Assembly: GCF_019802285.1 (NCBI RefSeq)
Contig: NZ_JAIEUJ010000001.1
Span: 558,001 to 622,000 of the forward strand
From: Novilysobacter antarcticus
GTDB lineage: Bacteria; Pseudomonadota; Gammaproteobacteria; Xanthomonadales; Xanthomonadaceae
Reading direction: 5' to 3'
Length of the DNA stretch: 64,000 bases
This document shows positions 37,347 through 46,204 of this stretch, piece by piece (within the stretch, counting starts at the first letter, position 1; each line of letters begins with the position of its first letter). Below the pieces are notes generated by a model that was given only the letters and a program-made list of their open reading frames with translations, was not told the origin of the DNA and searched no databases. The position numbers and the translations under genes were made by a program.

Positions 37347-38158
37347 TGGAAAACCCCTCTCTCGACCCTGTGCTGCTGGAACGATTCGGCGGTATCGATC
37401 GCTTGTATGGCGCTGGTGCGCTCGCCCGTTTCAGCCAGGCGCGTGTGGCGGTTGTTGGCATGGGCGGGGTGGGCTCCTGGGTTGTTGAGGCGCTGGTGCG
37501 CAGCGGCGTTGGTGGGTTGGTTCTAATCGATGCGGACGACATCTGTGTCTCCAACTCCAACCGCCAGTTGCCGGCGCACGAGGGCCAGTTCGGTCGACCC
37601 AAGGTCGTGGCGATGGCGGAGCGGTGCCGGAGCATCAACCCACTTGTCCAGGTGGAGGCGGTAGAGAGCTTCCTGACCGCGGCGAACGTGGGCGAGCTGC
37701 TGGACCGTGACTTCGATCTGGTTCTGGATGCCTGTGACAGCTTCCGCAGCAAGGTCGAACTGATTGCATGGTGCCGGCGCCGCAAGCTGCCGCTGGTGGT
37801 TTGCGGTTCGGCGGGTGGACGGCTGGATCCGACCCAGATCCGCGTGCGTGACCTGTCGCGCACCGAGCATGACGCGATGCTGGCGCTGATCCGCAAGAAA
37901 TTGCGTGCCGAGTTCAATTTTCCGCGCAGTCCGCAACGCTACTTCAGCGTGCCGGCTGTGTACTCGCTGGAAAACGTGAAGTACCCGCAGGCGGACGGCA
38001 CGGTGTGCGGTGTGCGCCCCAAGGTGGCGGGCGAGGCCTCGCTCAAGCTCGATTGCGGCGCGGGTCTGGGCGCGGCGACGCACATCACCGGTGCCTTTGC
38101 CTTTGCGATGGTCGGCAGGGCTCTGGAGCTGCTGTTGAAGGGGCGGGCGACGGTCTAG
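37346..38158 (+). CDS. tcdA: tRNA threonylcarbamoyladenosine dehydratase TcdA (CsdL)
   Basis: 270 residues. TcdA uses ATP to cyclise t6A to ct6A at position 37 of ANN-decoding tRNAs. The E1/MoeB-like nucleotide fold is plain: VAVVGMGGVGSWVVEALVRS, LIDADDICVSNSNRQLPA and ASLKLDCGAGLGAATHITGA. E. coli TcdA works with CsdA/CsdE, which are not nearby. The gene lacks a ribosome site and may be leaderless. It is convergent with dnaE2, with 72 bases between them that hold only a weak imperfect hairpin. Confidence 0.94.
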   Translation: MENPSLDPVLLERFGGIDRLYGAGALARFSQARVAVVGMGGVGSWVVEALVRSGVGGLVLIDADDICVSNSNRQLPAHEGQFGRPKVVAMAERCRSINPLVQVEAVESFLTAANVGELLDRDFDLVLDACDSFRSKVELIAWCRRRKLPLVVCGSAGGRLDPTQIRVRDLSRTEHDAMLALIRKKLRAEFNFPRSPQRYFSVPAVYSLENVKYPQADGTVCGVRPKVAGEASLKLDCGAGLGAATHITGAFAFAMVGRALELLLKGRATV

Positions 38159-38230
38159 CGAGGGCGGTCGCTGGTTGGAGTAGCACCGTCCCGGCCTGCG
38201 TTGTTTTCTGGACGGCGGAAGAAACGGGGT

Positions 38231-41200
38231 TCAGTGGAAGTCGCGCGAGCGGGTGTCCAGCGTTCCCAGCAGCGGTGTCAGGTTTTCCAGCCGCCGGGCG
38301 ATCAGGTGCTGTACGCCGCCGCGTGATTCCAGGCGGCCTTCCACCGCCAGCAATTGCGACTCCAGCAGTTCACGGCGCTGACGCTCGGCCAGGTCGTGCC
38401 AGACCACCACGTTGGTCATGCCGTCCTCGTCCTCCAGGGTCAGGAAGACCACGCCGCTGGCCGTCTGCGGACGCTGGCGCAGGGTCACCAGCCCGGCCGC
38501 GCGGACGTGGCGTCCGTGTGGAAGTTTCGCGATCTCGCCGGAGCGCCGCCACCGCCGCGCATCCAGGACCCGGCGCAGCATTGCCAGAGGGTGGCGGCCC
38601 AGGGTGGTGCCGGTCATGGCGTAGTCCGCGCGCATGTCCTCATCGGGCGAGGGCAGGGGCAGCACGATGCGTTCGGGCTCGCGGCTGGTGGCCGGGTCTG
38701 CAAATAACGGCAGTTGTGCCTCGATACCGGTGATCGCCCAGCGGGCGCGGTGGCGGTGTCCAGCCAGGCCCCGCAGCGCTCCGGCATCGGCCAGCAGCGA
38801 TTGCCCCCGGCGATCCAGCGCCGCGCGGGCGCACAGGTCGGCGACATCGTGGAAGGGGGATTGCGCCCTCGCTCGTTCGATGCGTTGGGCTGCGTCCATG
38901 CTGAAGCCGCGCACCATGCGCAGGCCGAGGCGGATGCCGGGTTGGGAGGATTTACCGGATTGGGCAGTGCGCCGTCGCGCCGACGTTGCGTCGCGTAGGG
39001 CGGGCGCGGCATTCGAATTGGCCTCCAGGCTGCAATTCCAGTCGCTGTAGCGCACATCCACCGGCAAGGTGCGGATGCCGCGACGGCGTGCGTCCTGCAG
39101 CAGCTGGTCGGGCGAATAAAAGCCCATCGGCCAGGAGTTGATCAGCGCGCAGGCGAAGGCCGCCGGCTCGTGGCATTTCAGCCAGCTGCTGGTATAGGCA
39201 ATCAGGGCGAAGCTGGCCGCGTGCGACTCGGGAAAGCCGTAGCTGCCGAAGCCCTTGATCTGCTCGAACAGGCGCTCGGCGTATTCGATGCTGTAGCCGT
39301 TGCGCAGCATGCCGGTCATCAGACGCTCGCGGTACGGCTCCAGTCCGCCGCGGCGCTTCCATGCCGCCATCGAGCGACGCAGCCGGTCCGCCTCGTCGGC
39401 ACTGAAGTTGGCGGCGACCATGGCGATCTTCATCACCTGCTCTTGGAACAACGGCACGCCCAAGGTGCGCTTGAGCACGGTTTCCAGCTGGGGCGAGGGA
39501 TAGGTGATCGCCTCCTCGCCGCGGCGGCGACGCAGGTAGGGATGCACCATGTCGCCCTGGATGGGGCCGGGACGGACAATCGCCACCTGGATTACCAGGT
39601 CGTAAAACTTGCGTGGCCGCAGCTGCGGCAGCATCGCAATCTGCGCGCGCGACTCGATCTGGAACACGCCCACGGTATCGGCGCGGCTGATCATCGCGAA
39701 GGTGTCGGGGTCATCGACCGGGATGTCGGCCACGGTGATGTCGCGGCGACCGCTGGCGCGCAGCAGGTCCAGGGTCTTGCGAACAGCGGTCAGCATGCCC
39801 AGCGCCAGGCAGTCCACCTTGAGCAGGCCCATCGTATCCAGGTCGTCCTTGTCCCACTGGATCACGGTGCGGTCGTCCATCGCCGCGTTCTCGACCGGCA
39901 CCAGGGTGTGCAGCGGGTGTTCGGAGATCACAAAACCGCCGGGGTGCTGGGACAGGTGGCGAGGCATGCCGATCAGCTGCTCCGTCAGCGCCACCAGCTG
40001 GCGCATCACCGGGGATTCGGGGTCGAAGCCGCGCTCGCGCAGGTGCTCGTCCAGGGGTGCCTGGCCGCTCCAGCGGTCCAGCGTGGACGCCAGTTCGCCC
40101 AGCAGGTCCTGCGGCAGTCCCAGCGCGCGGCCGACGTCACGCACCGCGCCACGCCCCCGGTATTGCGTCGCCACCGCAGTCAGCGCGGCACGCTCGCGAC
40201 CATAGCGATTGAAGACGTACTGGAGGACTTCCTCGCGGCGCTCGTGTTCGAAGTCGATGTCGATGTCCGGCGGCTCGTCGCGCTCGCGGGAGATGAAGCG
40301 CTCGAACAACAGGTCCATCCGCACCGGGTCGATCTCGGTGACGCCCAGCACGTAGCAGATAACCGAGTTGGCGGCCGAACCCCGGCCCTGGCAGAGGATG
40401 TTGCAGGAGCGTGCGTAGCGCACGATGTCGTGCACGGTGAGGAAGTAGGACTCGTAGCCCTTGTAGTGGACCAGTTCCAGCTCGTGCTCGATCAGCGCGC
40501 GCGCCTTGGGCTGGACACCCTCGGGCCAACGCCAGGCCGCGCCTTCCTCGACCAGTTGTCGCAGCCAGGAGGCGGCGGTGTGGCCGGCCGGCACCAGTTC
40601 GTGGGGGTACTCGTAGCGTAGCTCCCGCAGGTTGAAGCGGCACCGTCCGGCGATGCGGACGCTCTCGGCGAGCAGGTCTTCGGGGTAGATCGCGGCCAGT
40701 GCGCGGCGACTGCGCAGGTGGCGCTCGCCATTGGGGAACAGACGGTGCCCGGCATCGGCCAGAGTGGTGTGGTGGCGGACCGCGGTCAGGGTGTCCTGCA
40801 GGGTGCGCCGGCCGCGCACGTGCATGTGCACGTCGCCGGTGGCGACCAGTGGCAGGCCGAGACGCTCGCCGAGGCTGCGCAGGCGGGCCAGGCGGGCGTC
40901 GTCGTCGGGACCACGGTGCAGGGCGACCGCCAGCCAGGCGCGATCGGGGAAGGTGGCGTGCAGCCAGCGGGCGTGTTCGCTGTCGAGGGCGTCATCGCGG
41001 GCTTCCGCCTTGGGCAGCCACAAAGCGAGCAGGCCGTCGGTGGTGTCGAGGTCCTCGCGCAGCATTCGATACTTGCCCTTTGGCGCACGCCGCCGGGCGC
41101 GGGTCAGGCACTGGCACAGGCGGGAGTACCCGCCCAGGTCCTCCACCAGCAGGACCAGTTTTGGACCGTCCTCCAGCTGGATCTCGCTGCCGACGATCAG

Positions 41201-41416
41201 CGGGACGCCGCTCTTCTCGGAAGCCTCCAGCGCCCGCACGATGCCGGCCAGTGAGCCCTCGTCAGTGATCGCCAAGGCGCTATAGCCCTGTTGCCGGGCG
41301 CGCTCGAACAGCTCTGCCGCGGTCGACGCGCCGCGCTGGAAGCTGAAGGCCGACAGGCAGTGCAGCTCTGCGTAGGCGGGCATGGTCGCGCTCCCCCTTA
41401 CGGAAGCCGTTTTCAT
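38231..41416 (-). CDS. dnaE2: Error-prone DNA polymerase III alpha, DnaE2 (ImuC)
   Basis: 1061 residues, starting at the ATG that overlaps the imuB stop (ATGA). Order of parts: PHP domain ([17 protein letters not shown]), polymerase palm with catalytic PDIDIDF near residue 385, fingers, helix-hairpin-helix and C-terminal OB fold ([20 protein letters not shown]). DnaE2 is the translesion polymerase of the ImuA-ImuB-DnaE2 mutasome. Like others of its kind it is about 100 residues shorter than replicative DnaE1. An Ala/Arg/Ser-rich insert near residue 800 is low complexity. It is the last gene of the SOS cassette. Confidence 0.95.
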   Translation of the reverse strand: MKTASVRGSATMPAYAELHCLSAFSFQRGASTAAELFERARQQGYSALAITDEGSLAGIVRALEASEKSGVPLIVGSEIQLEDGPKLVLLVEDLGGYSRLCQCLTRARRRAPKGKYRMLREDLDTTDGLLALWLPKAEARDDALDSEHARWLHATFPDRAWLAVALHRGPDDDARLARLRSLGERLGLPLVATGDVHMHVRGRRTLQDTLTAVRHHTTLADAGHRLFPNGERHLRSRRALAAIYPEDLLAESVRIAGRCRFNLRELRYEYPHELVPAGHTAASWLRQLVEEGAAWRWPEGVQPKARALIEHELELVHYKGYESYFLTVHDIVRYARSCNILCQGRGSAANSVICYVLGVTEIDPVRMDLLFERFISRERDEPPDIDIDFEHERREEVLQYVFNRYGRERAALTAVATQYRGRGAVRDVGRALGLPQDLLGELASTLDRWSGQAPLDEHLRERGFDPESPVMRQLVALTEQLIGMPRHLSQHPGGFVISEHPLHTLVPVENAAMDDRTVIQWDKDDLDTMGLLKVDCLALGMLTAVRKTLDLLRASGRRDITVADIPVDDPDTFAMISRADTVGVFQIESRAQIAMLPQLRPRKFYDLVIQVAIVRPGPIQGDMVHPYLRRRRGEEAITYPSPQLETVLKRTLGVPLFQEQVMKIAMVAANFSADEADRLRRSMAAWKRRGGLEPYRERLMTGMLRNGYSIEYAERLFEQIKGFGSYGFPESHAASFALIAYTSSWLKCHEPAAFACALINSWPMGFYSPDQLLQDARRRGIRTLPVDVRYSDWNCSLEANSNAAPALRDATSARRRTAQSGKSSQPGIRLGLRMVRGFSMDAAQRIERARAQSPFHDVADLCARAALDRRGQSLLADAGALRGLAGHRHRARWAITGIEAQLPLFADPATSREPERIVLPLPSPDEDMRADYAMTGTTLGRHPLAMLRRVLDARRWRRSGEIAKLPHGRHVRAAGLVTLRQRPQTASGVVFLTLEDEDGMTNVVVWHDLAERQRRELLESQLLAVEGRLESRGGVQHLIARRLENLTPLLGTLDTRSRDFH

Positions 41417-42858
41417 GAGAACCAGCCGTGCAGCATGAAGCCGTCCGCCGCGCTGCTGGCGGGGTGGGGGCCGGTAGGGCGCGGGGGATCGCCGGCGGCG
41501 CGGTAGGCCCAGGCGCGTTGGCCCTGACTGGTCTGCAGCAGGTAGTAATCGCGGCGCAGGTCACCGTCCCACCAGCCGGTCTCGATGCGTTCGGGTCCGG
41601 CCAGAATGCGCAGGTGGTGATCCCGCAGCGGCACCGGATGCGACAGCAGCCAGCCCGGACGGGGCAGGTCACCGGGAGGAACAACGCGGGAGTGCTCGGC
41701 CTGCCAGGCCCGTTCGGGGCGATGGTCGGCGCGTACGCCCAGACCCTGCACGGACTCATCGCCGAGGCGGGCGCGCAGGCGTTCGCGCAATTGCTCCCAC
41801 GGCACCGCTTGGTGTGGGCGCGCATCGAACAGGTCGCGCCCGGCAGGCACGAACGGGGGCAACTCACGGGCCAGCAGTTGCACGCCGCGTACCGGTGCTG
41901 GGACCCGGGCCTGTTCGAGCCGGCCACGGGCCAGTTCGAACAGCATCGCCGGATCACGCTCCGGTGCCAGCAGGCCGACCACCACCTCGGTATCGGCGCA
42001 GCGCTCGTGCTCCAGGACCAGCGTGAAGCGTTCCACACCACCGTCGCGTCCGGCCAGATAAGCGGCCAGGTCGGCGGTCAGGCGGCGCAGCGGGAACAGC
42101 AACGCCTGATTGGACTCGACGTCATAGTTGAGGTCGATCCGGGAGCTGAAGTTGTCCGGCGGCTGGTAATAACGCAGTGGCGTGGGCAGTGCACCGGTGA
42201 GGCGGTCCAGATGGGCGAGGGTGTCCTTGCCCACCCGTCGCCCCAGCGCGACGCGTGGCAGGGCGACGACCTGACCCAGCCTGCGCAGACCCATCCGACG
42301 CAGGCTGCTGGCCACTGCGGCGGGCAGGCCGCTGCGCTCCACCGGCAACTGGGCGAGCGCCTTGTGCAGGGGGCCGTCAGCCAGGATCGCCAGCCCGTCA
42401 TGCTGGTTGGCCAGCGCGCGGGCGGCATACGGATTGGGTGCCAGCGTGATGCGGTGGCGGAATCCCAGCGCTTTGAGATCCTCGCGCAGCTGCGCCTCGA
42501 AACGCGGCCAGGGGCCGAACAGCTTGAAGCTGGCCTCGACTTCCAGCAGCAAGGCCGACGGCATGGCGTGGCTGACCAGTGAGCTGTAGCGGTAGGCCCA
42601 CGCGGCCAGGAAGGTATGCCAGCGCACGTCATCGGCCGGATCGTGGGCCACGGCGGTGAAACGGCTGCACAGCGCCTGCGCGGCGCCCAGGGATTGGCCG
42701 GCCCGCAGTCCGGCGGTCTTGGCGGATGCGTTGACGGCACGCAGCACGCGGCGCTGCGCCGGCCCGGTCACCAGCGCCAGCGGGGCAGTGGGGTCAGGGT
42801 GGCGGCGCAGGACGCCGTCGAGCGCCAGTTGCGGCAGGAGGATGCAGGCCCAGAGCAT
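41413..42858 (-). CDS. imuB: ImuB, Y-family polymerase-like mutasome hub
   Basis: 481 residues. The fold matches DinB-type polymerases, but the catalytic acids are missing: the first motif reads LPQLALDGV and the SLDEAYLD motif is [11 protein letters not shown]. ImuB is therefore a scaffold that binds the beta clamp, ImuA and DnaE2. A clamp-motif-like GRDLFD occurs in the C-terminal half. It lies nine bases after imuA and overlaps dnaE2 by four bases, so the three are one operon. Confidence 0.93.
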   Translation of the reverse strand: MLWACILLPQLALDGVLRRHPDPTAPLALVTGPAQRRVLRAVNASAKTAGLRAGQSLGAAQALCSRFTAVAHDPADDVRWHTFLAAWAYRYSSLVSHAMPSALLLEVEASFKLFGPWPRFEAQLREDLKALGFRHRITLAPNPYAARALANQHDGLAILADGPLHKALAQLPVERSGLPAAVASSLRRMGLRRLGQVVALPRVALGRRVGKDTLAHLDRLTGALPTPLRYYQPPDNFSSRIDLNYDVESNQALLFPLRRLTADLAAYLAGRDGGVERFTLVLEHERCADTEVVVGLLAPERDPAMLFELARGRLEQARVPAPVRGVQLLARELPPFVPAGRDLFDARPHQAVPWEQLRERLRARLGDESVQGLGVRADHRPERAWQAEHSRVVPPGDLPRPGWLLSHPVPLRDHHLRILAGPERIETGWWDGDLRRDYYLLQTSQGQRAWAYRAAGDPPRPTGPHPASSAADGFMLHGWFS

Positions 42859-42867
42859 TGGCGGGTC

Positions 42868-43575
42868 TCAATGGGTCCGCGCCGGTAACGCATGCAACGT
42901 CCGCACGCCTGAGGGTGGAAAGGCCCGGACCACGCCGCCCTGTCTGGAAAGCGGCCGGGTGCCGTCCACGGCAAACGGGATCGCCTGCGGGGGTGGGTTG
43001 CCTCCACGACACTTCAGTACCCGCAACTGGGCAGGATCGGCATCGACAGCGATCCGCAACGCCGCCGGCGAGGGATTTGCGGCGGCCTTCATCGGTCGCA
43101 GCGCAAACCCCAGGCACTGGCCCGCCTCGGCGGCCACCTGCAGGCGACGCAGGGCGCGATCGTCCACCTGACGGGGCCAGCAGAGCACCGCCGAGCAGGC
43201 CGCCGAACGCAGGCACTGCTCGGTGGCCCACAGCGCGTCACGCGGATCGGCGCGCACGATCTGCAGCCGTTGCAGGCGGATGCCGGCATTCGCCCAGGCC
43301 GGTGCATAGGGCAGGTAGGGCGGAGCGATCAGCGCGATCATGCCGTCGGCCCGCGACAACCGGGCCAAGGTCGGCCACAGCAGGCGCAGCTCGCCCACAC
43401 CGTCGGCCGGCAACAGCAATTCGGTCAGGCCGGTTTCCGGCCAGCCGCCCTCGGGCAGGGCATCGTCCAGGTCCGGGAAACCGGTCGGCTGGCTGGATGG
43501 CGCGCGCGGAGCAGGCCGGCCGCGCCAGACCTGACGCGACTCCAGCAGGGATTCCAAGGAGCTGACCACCGCCAT
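42868..43575 (-). CDS. imuA: Translesion synthesis-associated protein ImuA
   Basis: 235 residues, RecA-like fold with FPDLDDALPEGGWPETGLTE near the N-terminus. The Walker A-equivalent loop reads LPADGVGEL and lacks GKT, so ATP binding is doubtful; ImuA proteins of this type act as adaptors. It starts at an ATG that shares its first base with the lexA stop (TGATG), so the two are translationally coupled. It is required with ImuB and DnaE2 for damage-induced mutagenesis in the bacteria where this was tested. Confidence 0.9.
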   Translation of the reverse strand: MAVVSSLESLLESRQVWRGRPAPRAPSSQPTGFPDLDDALPEGGWPETGLTELLLPADGVGELRLLWPTLARLSRADGMIALIAPPYLPYAPAWANAGIRLQRLQIVRADPRDALWATEQCLRSAACSAVLCWPRQVDDRALRRLQVAAEAGQCLGFALRPMKAAANPSPAALRIAVDADPAQLRVLKCRGGNPPPQAIPFAVDGTRPLSRQGGVVRAFPPSGVRTLHALPARTH

Positions 43576-44210
43576 CAGCCCGGCCTCACCAGCCCGGCAA
43601 ACAGCCCTTCGATGGCGAAATCGACGATGCGGGCGTCGATTTCGATCGGGGCGTAGGCCGGATTTCGGGGCAACAGGCGCAGGTGGCCGCCATTGCTTTC
43701 CGCGCCGCCGGTGTCCAGTCGCTTCACCGTCAGCTCGCCTTCCACCCGGGCGACCACCGTCTGTCCATGCCGGGCCTGGGGAGTGCGATGCACGCCAATC
43801 AGGTCGCCGGGCAGGATGGCGTCGAGGATCATCGAGTCGCCCTCGACCTCCAGCAGGTAGTCCGGACGCAGACGGAACAGGGACGGGTCCAAGGTGAGTT
43901 CGCGCCGCACCTCCGGATCCGAACCGATGGGCTGACCGGCCGCGACCCGGCCCAGCAAGGGCACCTGCAGCAGGCCATCGCCCGATGCGCCGGCAGTGCG
44001 GGAGCCGGTCAGCCGGATACCGCGCGCACGACCGGTGGCCAGCTCGATCAGCCCCGCCTGCGCCAGCACTTCCAGATGGTGGCGGGCCGAGCGGTTCTGA
44101 CGGAAACCAAAGGCGCGGGCGATTTCCATCTGTGACGGCGGATAGCCGTGGCGGGCGATGTGCTCGCGCAGATAGGCGAGCAGGCGGTGCTGGGTGTCGG
44201 AGAGATTCAT
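43575..44210 (-). CDS. lexA: SOS repressor LexA (cassette-linked)
   Basis: 211 residues: an N-terminal winged helix (residues 1-67) and a C-terminal S24 peptidase domain. The self-cleavage site Ala91-Gly92 (GRVAAGQP), the nucleophile Ser126 (EGDSM) and Lys163 (LTVKRL) are all present, so RecA-stimulated autocleavage is expected. Being joined to imuA-imuB-dnaE2 suggests the second LexA (LexA2) known in many proteobacteria; whether another lexA exists elsewhere cannot be seen. No ribosome site precedes the ATG, which sits directly on its own operator. Confidence 0.95.
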   Translation of the reverse strand: MNLSDTQHRLLAYLREHIARHGYPPSQMEIARAFGFRQNRSARHHLEVLAQAGLIELATGRARGIRLTGSRTAGASGDGLLQVPLLGRVAAGQPIGSDPEVRRELTLDPSLFRLRPDYLLEVEGDSMILDAILPGDLIGVHRTPQARHGQTVVARVEGELTVKRLDTGGAESNGGHLRLLPRNPAYAPIEIDARIVDFAIEGLFAGLVRPG

Positions 44211-44226
44211 GTACTAATAATAGTAC
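44211..44226 (-). promoter_or_regulatory. LexA-type operator overlapping the -10 of lexA
   Basis: The palindrome GTACTA-ATAA-TAGTAC ends one base before the lexA ATG. On the minus strand it contains TATTAT, a good -10, followed by six bases and then the start codon, so the transcript would be leaderless. A repressor bound here would block its own promoter. The sequence is inferred to be the LexA site from position and symmetry. Confidence 0.75.
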
Positions 44227-44259
44227 CTGTCCGTCTCACACATCGAGATACGCCACAGC

Positions 44260-45354
44260 TCAGACCAGGTCGAACAAGTCCGTCTGCACGCTGCCGGGCT
44301 CTTCCTCGATGAATCCTGAAAGGCCGACCCCGACCAGCCGATAAAGCGTGTCCCCGGGCAGGGTCACGCGCTCGCGCAGCCCGCAGGCGATGTCGGCCAG
44401 CGCATCCAGCGTCGCCGGTCGGGCCGGCGGCGTCAGGCTGCGGGTCAGGATCCGGAAATCAGCGGTTTTGAGCTTCAGCACCACCGTGCGTGGCGTGCGA
44501 TCGGGATGGCGTTGCCGTTGGCGCTGGTAGCCGTCCCAGGTTTTCTCCGCCAGGCGCCGGATGTGCGGCGCCAGTTCGGCCAGCGGAAGGTCGCGCTCGA
44601 AGGTGTCTTCGGAGGAAATCTGCACGCTCAGTCGCTCCGGCCGCACCGGGCTGTTGTCGATGCCCCGCGACAGCTGGTGCAGGCGGCGGCCCCAGCGCCC
44701 GAAGCGCAACTCCAGCTCCTCGCCGGCGACCTCTCGCAACTGGCCGACGGTAGTGATGCCCAGCTCGGCCAACTTGCCCTGCATCACCTTGCCTACGCCG
44801 GGCAGGCGCCCGACGGGCAGGGGAGTGAGGAACGCCTGGACCTGACTCGGACGGATCACGAAGGTGCCGTCGGGCTTGTTCCAGTCCGAGGCGATCTTGG
44901 CCAGGAACTTGTTGTTGGCGACGCCAGCGGAGGCGGTCAGGCCAGTCTCGGCCCGGATTGCGGCGCGGATCGCCTCGGCGGTGGCCGTTGCCGACGGCAG
45001 GCCGCTGCGGTTGTCGGTGACATCCAGATAGGCCTCGTCCAGCGAAAGCGGCTCCACCAGATCGGTGTGGCGCAGGAAGATCTCGCGCACCACCCGGGAG
45101 GCCTCCTTGTAGCGCGTGAAGTCCGGCGGGATGAAGATCGCATCCGGACACAGGCGTTCGGCACGCATCGCCGGCATTGCCGAGCGCACGCCGAATACGC
45201 GCGCCTCGTAACTGGCCGCCACCACGACCGACCGGGCACCGCGCCACGCCACCACCACCGGTTTGCCGCGCAGTGACGGGTCGTCGCGCTGCTCGACGGA
45301 CGCATAGAAAGCGTCCATGTCGACGTGAAGGATCTTGCGGAGCGGGGTGGGCAT
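44260..45354 (-). CDS. dinB: DNA polymerase IV, DinB
   Basis: 364 residues from the ATG that begins MPTPLRKILHVDMDAFYASV; longer frames upstream are unlike the family. Catalytic motifs are intact (HVDMDAFYASVEQ and SLDEAYLDVTD), so unlike ImuB it is an active Y-family lesion-bypass polymerase. The C-terminus ends in QTDLFDLV, a textbook beta-clamp motif. It lies 49 bases upstream of lexA on the same strand, putting both translesion systems side by side. No LexA-type palindrome was seen in its own 160-base upstream gap, so its SOS control is unproven. Confidence 0.95.
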   Translation of the reverse strand: MPTPLRKILHVDMDAFYASVEQRDDPSLRGKPVVVAWRGARSVVVAASYEARVFGVRSAMPAMRAERLCPDAIFIPPDFTRYKEASRVVREIFLRHTDLVEPLSLDEAYLDVTDNRSGLPSATATAEAIRAAIRAETGLTASAGVANNKFLAKIASDWNKPDGTFVIRPSQVQAFLTPLPVGRLPGVGKVMQGKLAELGITTVGQLREVAGEELELRFGRWGRRLHQLSRGIDNSPVRPERLSVQISSEDTFERDLPLAELAPHIRRLAEKTWDGYQRQRQRHPDRTPRTVVLKLKTADFRILTRSLTPPARPATLDALADIACGLRERVTLPGDTLYRLVGVGLSGFIEEEPGSVQTDLFDLV

Positions 45355-45514
45355 GGGGGAACGCGGCGTCTGTGGAAAGGAACAGCAGCCGGGCAGGCCA
45401 CCGACCGCATCCATTGTGCGACAGGTTGCCGCCCCGGTTGCCGTCGTCACGCGCTCTTTGGCACGCTGGGGATCCTGGTTCGCGCAATGCCCGCCGACCG
45501 CTCCGGAGCCACCC

Positions 45515-46135
45515 ATGCAGCAACCCCGTCATTTCTCGATGCTCCGCGAATTCCAGCTTGCGGACTGGTTCACCCTCGGCAACGCCTTTTGCGGCACCGG
45601 CGCGATCTTCGCCGCGATGCGGTTCCTGCAAGAGGGCGTGGTGTTCGACCTGATGATCGGCATGGCGCTGATCCCGCTGGCCTTCATCTTCGATGCACTC
45701 GATGGGCGCGTCGCGCGCTGGCGTAAATCCGCTTCCACTCTCGGCCGCGAGCTGGACTCGCTCGCCGACGTGATCTCCTTCGGAGTGGCGCCTGCGGCAC
45801 TGGCCTATGCATGCGGCATGCAGGGCGGGTGGGACTGGGTGATCCTGAGCTTCTTCGTCGGTTGCGGAGTGAGCCGGCTGGCGCGCTACAACGTCACCGC
45901 CGAGCAATTGTCCGGGGACGAGGGCAAGGTCAAATACTTCGAAGGCACGCCGATTCCGACCAGCCTCGTGCTGGTAATCGTGTTGTGGATTGCCGCGGCG
46001 CAGGGCGCGATTGGTTCTCAGCTGTGGCTGGGCGTGCTCAAGATCGGTCCGTGGCAGCTCCATCCCCTGGTGCTGATGTTCGCCATTTCCGGCGTGCTGA
46101 TGGTCAGCAAGACGGTGCGGATTCCCAAGCCCTGA
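45515..46135 (+). CDS. pssA: CDP-diacylglycerol--serine O-phosphatidyltransferase PssA
   Basis: 206 residues. The CDP-alcohol phosphatidyltransferase motif is complete (DALDGRVAR, then G-x3-D-x3-D in GRELDSLAD) with several membrane helices around it. It makes phosphatidylserine, the precursor of phosphatidylethanolamine. This is the membrane-integral type II enzyme, unlike E. coli PssA, which belongs to the PLD superfamily. The ATG with GGAG upstream opens QQPRHFSMLREF. It is divergent from dinB. Confidence 0.92.
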   Translation: MQQPRHFSMLREFQLADWFTLGNAFCGTGAIFAAMRFLQEGVVFDLMIGMALIPLAFIFDALDGRVARWRKSASTLGRELDSLADVISFGVAPAALAYACGMQGGWDWVILSFFVGCGVSRLARYNVTAEQLSGDEGKVKYFEGTPIPTSLVLVIVLWIAAAQGAIGSQLWLGVLKIGPWQLHPLVLMFAISGVLMVSKTVRIPKP

Positions 46136-46171
46136 TCGGGCGTGCGGTGCACGGGCACGCGACTGCAGCAT

Positions 46172-46180
46172 TGCTATGAT
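46172..46180 (+). promoter_or_regulatory. Extended -10 promoter of the phaEC operon
   Basis: TGC-TATGAT fits an extended -10 (TGn plus five of six consensus bases), which can work without a strong -35. It lies 24 bases before the phaE ATG, which has GGGAGAG as ribosome site. Confidence 0.5.
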
Positions 46181-46204
46181 CAAAGCAAGCTTGGGAGAGT
46201 TTGA

